NCBI GenBank assembly: GCA_026724425.1
Contig: JAIUCV010000001.1
Span: 7,732,556 to 7,796,555, forward strand
Origin: Erythrophleum ivorense
Lineage: Eukaryota; Streptophyta; Magnoliopsida; Fabales; Fabaceae
Direction of reading: 5' to 3'
Length of the DNA stretch: 64,000 nucleotides
The notes below the pieces were generated by a model that was not told the origin of the DNA, made no database searches, and saw nothing but the letters and a program-made list of their open reading frames with translations. Shown piece by piece: positions 60,225 through 64,000 of this stretch. Position numbers and translations under genes: made by a program. Each line of letters begins with the position of its first letter. The first letter of the stretch is position 1.

Positions 60225-62456
60225 GAGATAAAATAGGGAAGAGTGAGATTCAAGAATCTCTATAACTTATTCACCCTTCAAGCATACTTATATGACATAT
60301 TTTTATGTCAAAGAAAGCAAGCATGCATCATATATACCCAAATATCAAACATAATCATATGGATCCAACAAGGTCAAAAACTAACTTTAGGAAGTTTTGG
60401 TTAAGTTTCACCTAATTATATGGGATTTTTGGATTAGTCTCACCTACTTTTAGAGACTTTTGTTTTAGCCTCATTTATTTTTGAGATTTTTGACCTTGTC
60501 TCACCCTTAATTAGGGATTTTTGGCACAACGTCACCCATTAAGAGTCATTTCATATTTCAAAGACATTTTATGTCACATAATGACATCAAATCATCATTT
60601 CAATATCGGTAGGTATAAATCATAATCCATAATCTAAACTCACATACAAGCAATCAATGACAATCAAACAACCAAGATAAATATGCAAGAATGGATGAAG
60701 ATACTCAAGAAGCACAATTTCCTTCTTGGTCTCTCACTTCCCTTTCTCGGCCTCACAAGTACATTTGGGAGAGACTTGATTTGTTTGGTCTAGACACATC
60801 AAACAAGACACAAATGTATGAGTAGAATCTTTAACCTCATATAAGCCAATTCAAACTTTAGGCTTCTATATAACTCTATTTAGTAGCATAATAAAATAAC
60901 TCATATAATTCATTATCTAGGCCCCACTTTCTTACTCAATCTAAGTCATATGACTCCATTTAAACTCATTAAAGTTATTACAAACTCAAATCAAGGAGTC
61001 TAACACCAAGTTACTTCTTTATGCATAATGAAACCATAAACTTTCAATTTTCAAAATAAGATTCCTAAATTCAAACCAATAGTTTCTTTGGTATTTATAA
61101 ATTATATCTAGACTATTTCTATCCTTAGAATAAATAAAAAAACTCTCCCTAGGTACTATATTCTTTCCTTGGCTGAGACTTATGTTCATGGAAGCACCCA
61201 TTGAATTTTGCTTACTTTTTTAGAGAATTTCGCACTTGCATGAGTCTTTAGCCTCTTCTTAACTTAATCATACTCTTACATGGTATAAAATATTATTTTA
61301 AAGTTTCAAATTTCCCTAAGTGCAATCAAAATTCTAATTTCTATAACTTGCTATCCATAATTCTATTGGTTCTATGTGATTCTTTATGCTTCAAAATCTA
61401 ATTTCCTATTAAGTTTGGACTAAGATAAAACTCCCTTCACAGTCCCCCTTGGCTGGCCAAATTGAAGACTCTATGAAAGAACCAAGGAAGCAAGTTATTT
61501 AAGAAGAGTCAAGAGACATACCTTGTTTTCTTCCTTACAAAGTGGTGTTTCTTAAGTTTCTTAAGTTTTCTCTAAACTCTTTCTTCCCTCTACTAAACCA
61601 ACCACAAATCACCACTATTCAGAGCTTCAAAACCATAGAAGAGGAGAAAGAAAAGAAGAACATTGGTGAAGGGAAGAGCATAAAAAAGAAATAAATTCTT
61701 ACATTTTTGCTTGATTTTCTCCCTCCTTGCTTCTCCCTCTTGTGCACCTCTTAAAGCTAAGTTTAGTTCTGGTTTAGACAGAGCAAAGCTGATTTTTAGG
61801 GCCTATGGGATGTGCTAGCCTGATATAAGAAGGAAAAGGGTATTTTAGAATATTTTTCAAAATACCCATTATACCCCTCCATTTCAATTCCTTTGTTTAA
61901 ATTTATTTCAATTCCTTTTTAAGAATTATTTGTCCATCATAAAATTTAAGTCATCTAATTTATTAAATACTTTTGGTTTCATATTAATTAGATTTAAAAC
62001 CTTACCGAACCATCCAATCAAAATTTAGGTCAATCGATAACCTAAATCGTATATCGGAAGAGTTTTAACTATTCTGATAATTCTTATGATTTTCCAGGCC
62101 TTTGAGAACTCTAGTGAGTTCAATTTTACCATTTAAAACTTAATTCTTTGAGTTTTCAAAAAGTTATTTGAAATTATGATTTTGCACTGGCCTTCATATC
62201 AGTCCATTTAGTCGTTTTGATTTTGATTTTGGATTATCTTTAAACCCTTAACTATATTTTTAGATATTTTGAATTATATCTTAATTCTAATTAGCCTCAA
62301 TTCACCTTACTTTGGGGTCCTCATTCATTAACTAAACATTTTTTATTTCGGTTTCTCCTAATCTATACTGGCCTTTTCTAAGCCTGTGACCCCTCGTAAT
62401 TAATTCATTCCACTATTTAAGAATTATTTTGAATTTTTAAATTATAGGATATTACA
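60225..62456 (-). repeat. LTR-like repeat, copy 2 of a side-by-side pair
   Basis: On the minus strand the repeat starts at 62456 with TGTAATATCCTATAATTT, the typical beginning of plant Ty3-type LTRs (TGTAACATCC). The other end lies near 60225, next to copy 1. No internal gag-pol region is found, so the pair looks like LTRs left without an internal region, or a tandem duplication of a solo LTR. Confidence 0.6.
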
Positions 62457-64000
62457 AACGGCATGATTATGTCTACATAGACCTAGTTCTAACAACGAAG
62501 CAATAGTATTATTTAAAAAAAAAAAGATTCCTTCCTACAAAATAGCACAAGTCATCTTGCATAGATTTTAAAAACCAAAAATAAAAAGCAATAGGAGAAA
62601 AAAAGGGTTGAAACAAAGAAAAAAAAAAGAATATAAAAGATATAAAATGTGTGTACTTAAACTATTTTTAGTGTTTCATCTCTATCATGCTTTATCTTTT
62701 CACAGTATTTCTCTCATAAATCAAAGTGTTTGCCCAAAATTATTTCTTTCCCTTTCATTTGTTTTCCCCCCTAATGGCAAGCAAATTCTTAATATAATTT
62801 GAGAAATCCAAATTTTCAATATTAAATACTTTAAAATTTTAACCATGTGTAGTTTTTATTTTTTAATTAAAAAATAACTTCTCAAATATCTTAAGAAATA
62901 TTAAATTAATAATTAAATATTTTAAAACTTATTGGTATTTATTTGTTTTATTAGAAATTCTAATATATAAAATTTTAAAAATTTATGTTTAATTATGATT
63001 GATTTGATCATAGTTTAACTATGATTTGACCAATAAACTATAACCTTGTACCTTTACCAATTCCATAACTGATTTAGTTTTAAAAACATTGGTTGAGAGC
63101 GAACAAAGAGACAAGATAGAATTTAAACCTAAATACATCAAATTCTATTACTATTTAAATTAAAAAAATTCCACTTGAATAAGACTCTTGGTGGATTTGA
63201 ACTTTATTTGGTCAACCTTTCTAGAATGGCATAATAGTAATATTAAGGCTACAATGTTAGCATCATAAACATGATACCATAAATGTATCATGGTCGGTAA
63301 GATGAAGTTGGATTTATACTTGGAGTTGCTGCAAATATAAATTCACTATCTCTATGTGTGTGTGAGACAATAGAAAGGCATTAGCCATTAAGAGATGGCC
63401 AACTTGCCAAATAACTCCATTTTAACTTTTGAAAATTGTATTGATTTCCAACGGGTCTTTTTGTAATACCATAATTCATTAGCCTCCTTAGGCTATTATT
63501 CATGCTTGATTTCATACAATTTCAAAGAAAATGAATATAAATAATAATATTTTGTTGCGTTATGTAAGGCTCGAAAATTTTGTTTCATGCTTCGTGGGCC
63601 ATATGAACTCACCATTAATATTCTCTATCCATAATTCATCCATACAAATCATAACCATCACAAAACATCACATACATCTCGGTTTGGAAGCCACACACAA
63701 GAAAATAGAGAAGTTGGCCATGGGTTACTATCATAGTTTTCTGGTGTGAAGTTTAAAAATTCATAACTAATTCTAGAAAAATTGAAATTAAGTATATGAT
63801 GACTTTTTGGAAAGCTCTAGATGTTAACTAGAGGTGAAAATAATTACAAACCAAAATAGAAGCATTTAGCCCACGAAAATAGATAGAACAATACTAGAGG
63901 TCAAGCTACATTACTAGTACTATCATGAAACTTCAAAAATTCATATCTCCCTCTATAAAGCTTCAAATGGGGTGATCTTAGTAGCTATGGAAATCTTATG
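62457..64000. other. Intergenic, AT-rich, with a repeat block at the right edge
   Basis: No gene recognised. From about 63560 to the window end the sequence resembles 56620-57260 (shared CAAAAATTCATATCTCCCTC near 63932 and 57165) and belongs to the same dispersed repeat. It runs off the window. Confidence 0.5.

Noticed and set aside
1..64000. CRISPR arrays, operons, bacterial-type promoters or tRNA and rRNA genes
   Set aside because: The DNA is plant nuclear. I saw no regularly spaced short repeats and no tRNA- or rRNA-like sequence; the only tRNA-related match is the antisense primer-binding site at 43262-43271.

Overview
The window looks like a nuclear segment of a dicot plant. It is AT-rich and gene-poor, with long spacers, an intron-containing gene with plant-style GT-AG (and one GC-AG) introns, a tandem cluster of Rf-like pentatricopeptide-repeat (PPR) genes, MITE-like inverted-repeat elements, LTR-type repeats and an endogenous plant pararetrovirus (Caulimoviridae). 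The species cannot be named from the sequence alone.

1-32.3 kb: a tandem array of four P-class, restorer-of-fertility-like PPR copies, all on the minus strand (about 1.5-3.2, 9.5-11.2, 19.1-20.8 and 27.0-28.7 kb). Copy 4 is fully open (14 repeats plus a mitochondrial-type leader). Copies 1 and 3 are frameshifted, and copy 2 has a stop in its leader. Each copy is joined at its 3' side to fragments of the last three exons of a monoacylglycerol-lipase-type hydrolase gene, so the amplified unit was PPR gene plus hydrolase 3' end. Spacers are homologous between units, and one 3.4-kb spacer occurs twice. The spacers carry a family of ~370-bp inverted-repeat elements.

32.3-37.1 kb: the complete hydrolase gene on the minus strand. 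I could join it into nine exons in frame (384 codons). It has an N-terminal basic leader of the chloroplast transit type, a GQSMGG nucleophile elbow and the Asp and His of the triad. It is the likely source of the exon fragments in the array.

37.2-43.7 kb: a rearranged pararetrovirus insertion of about 5.6 kb, flanked by a ~465-bp direct duplication of host DNA and starting about 640 bp upstream of the hydrolase ATG. Two viral segments lie head to head, giving ~1.2-kb inverted arms. The left segment has an intact movement-protein ORF and a broken protease/reverse-transcriptase ORF. The right segment has an RT fragment, the movement-protein C-terminus and a complete protease-RT-RNase H ORF. 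No coat protein is present. A GC-rich antisense tail ends in a sequence matching the initiator-tRNA primer-binding site.

43.7-64 kb: no intact gene found. It contains a full-length but heavily broken FAR1/FHY3-related pseudogene (47.15-49.0 kb), a ~0.7-kb element with ~170-bp terminal inverted repeats (49.9-50.6 kb), a 169-bp tandem repeat, and diverged LTR-like repeats, including two adjacent copies of one family at 57.9-62.5 kb.
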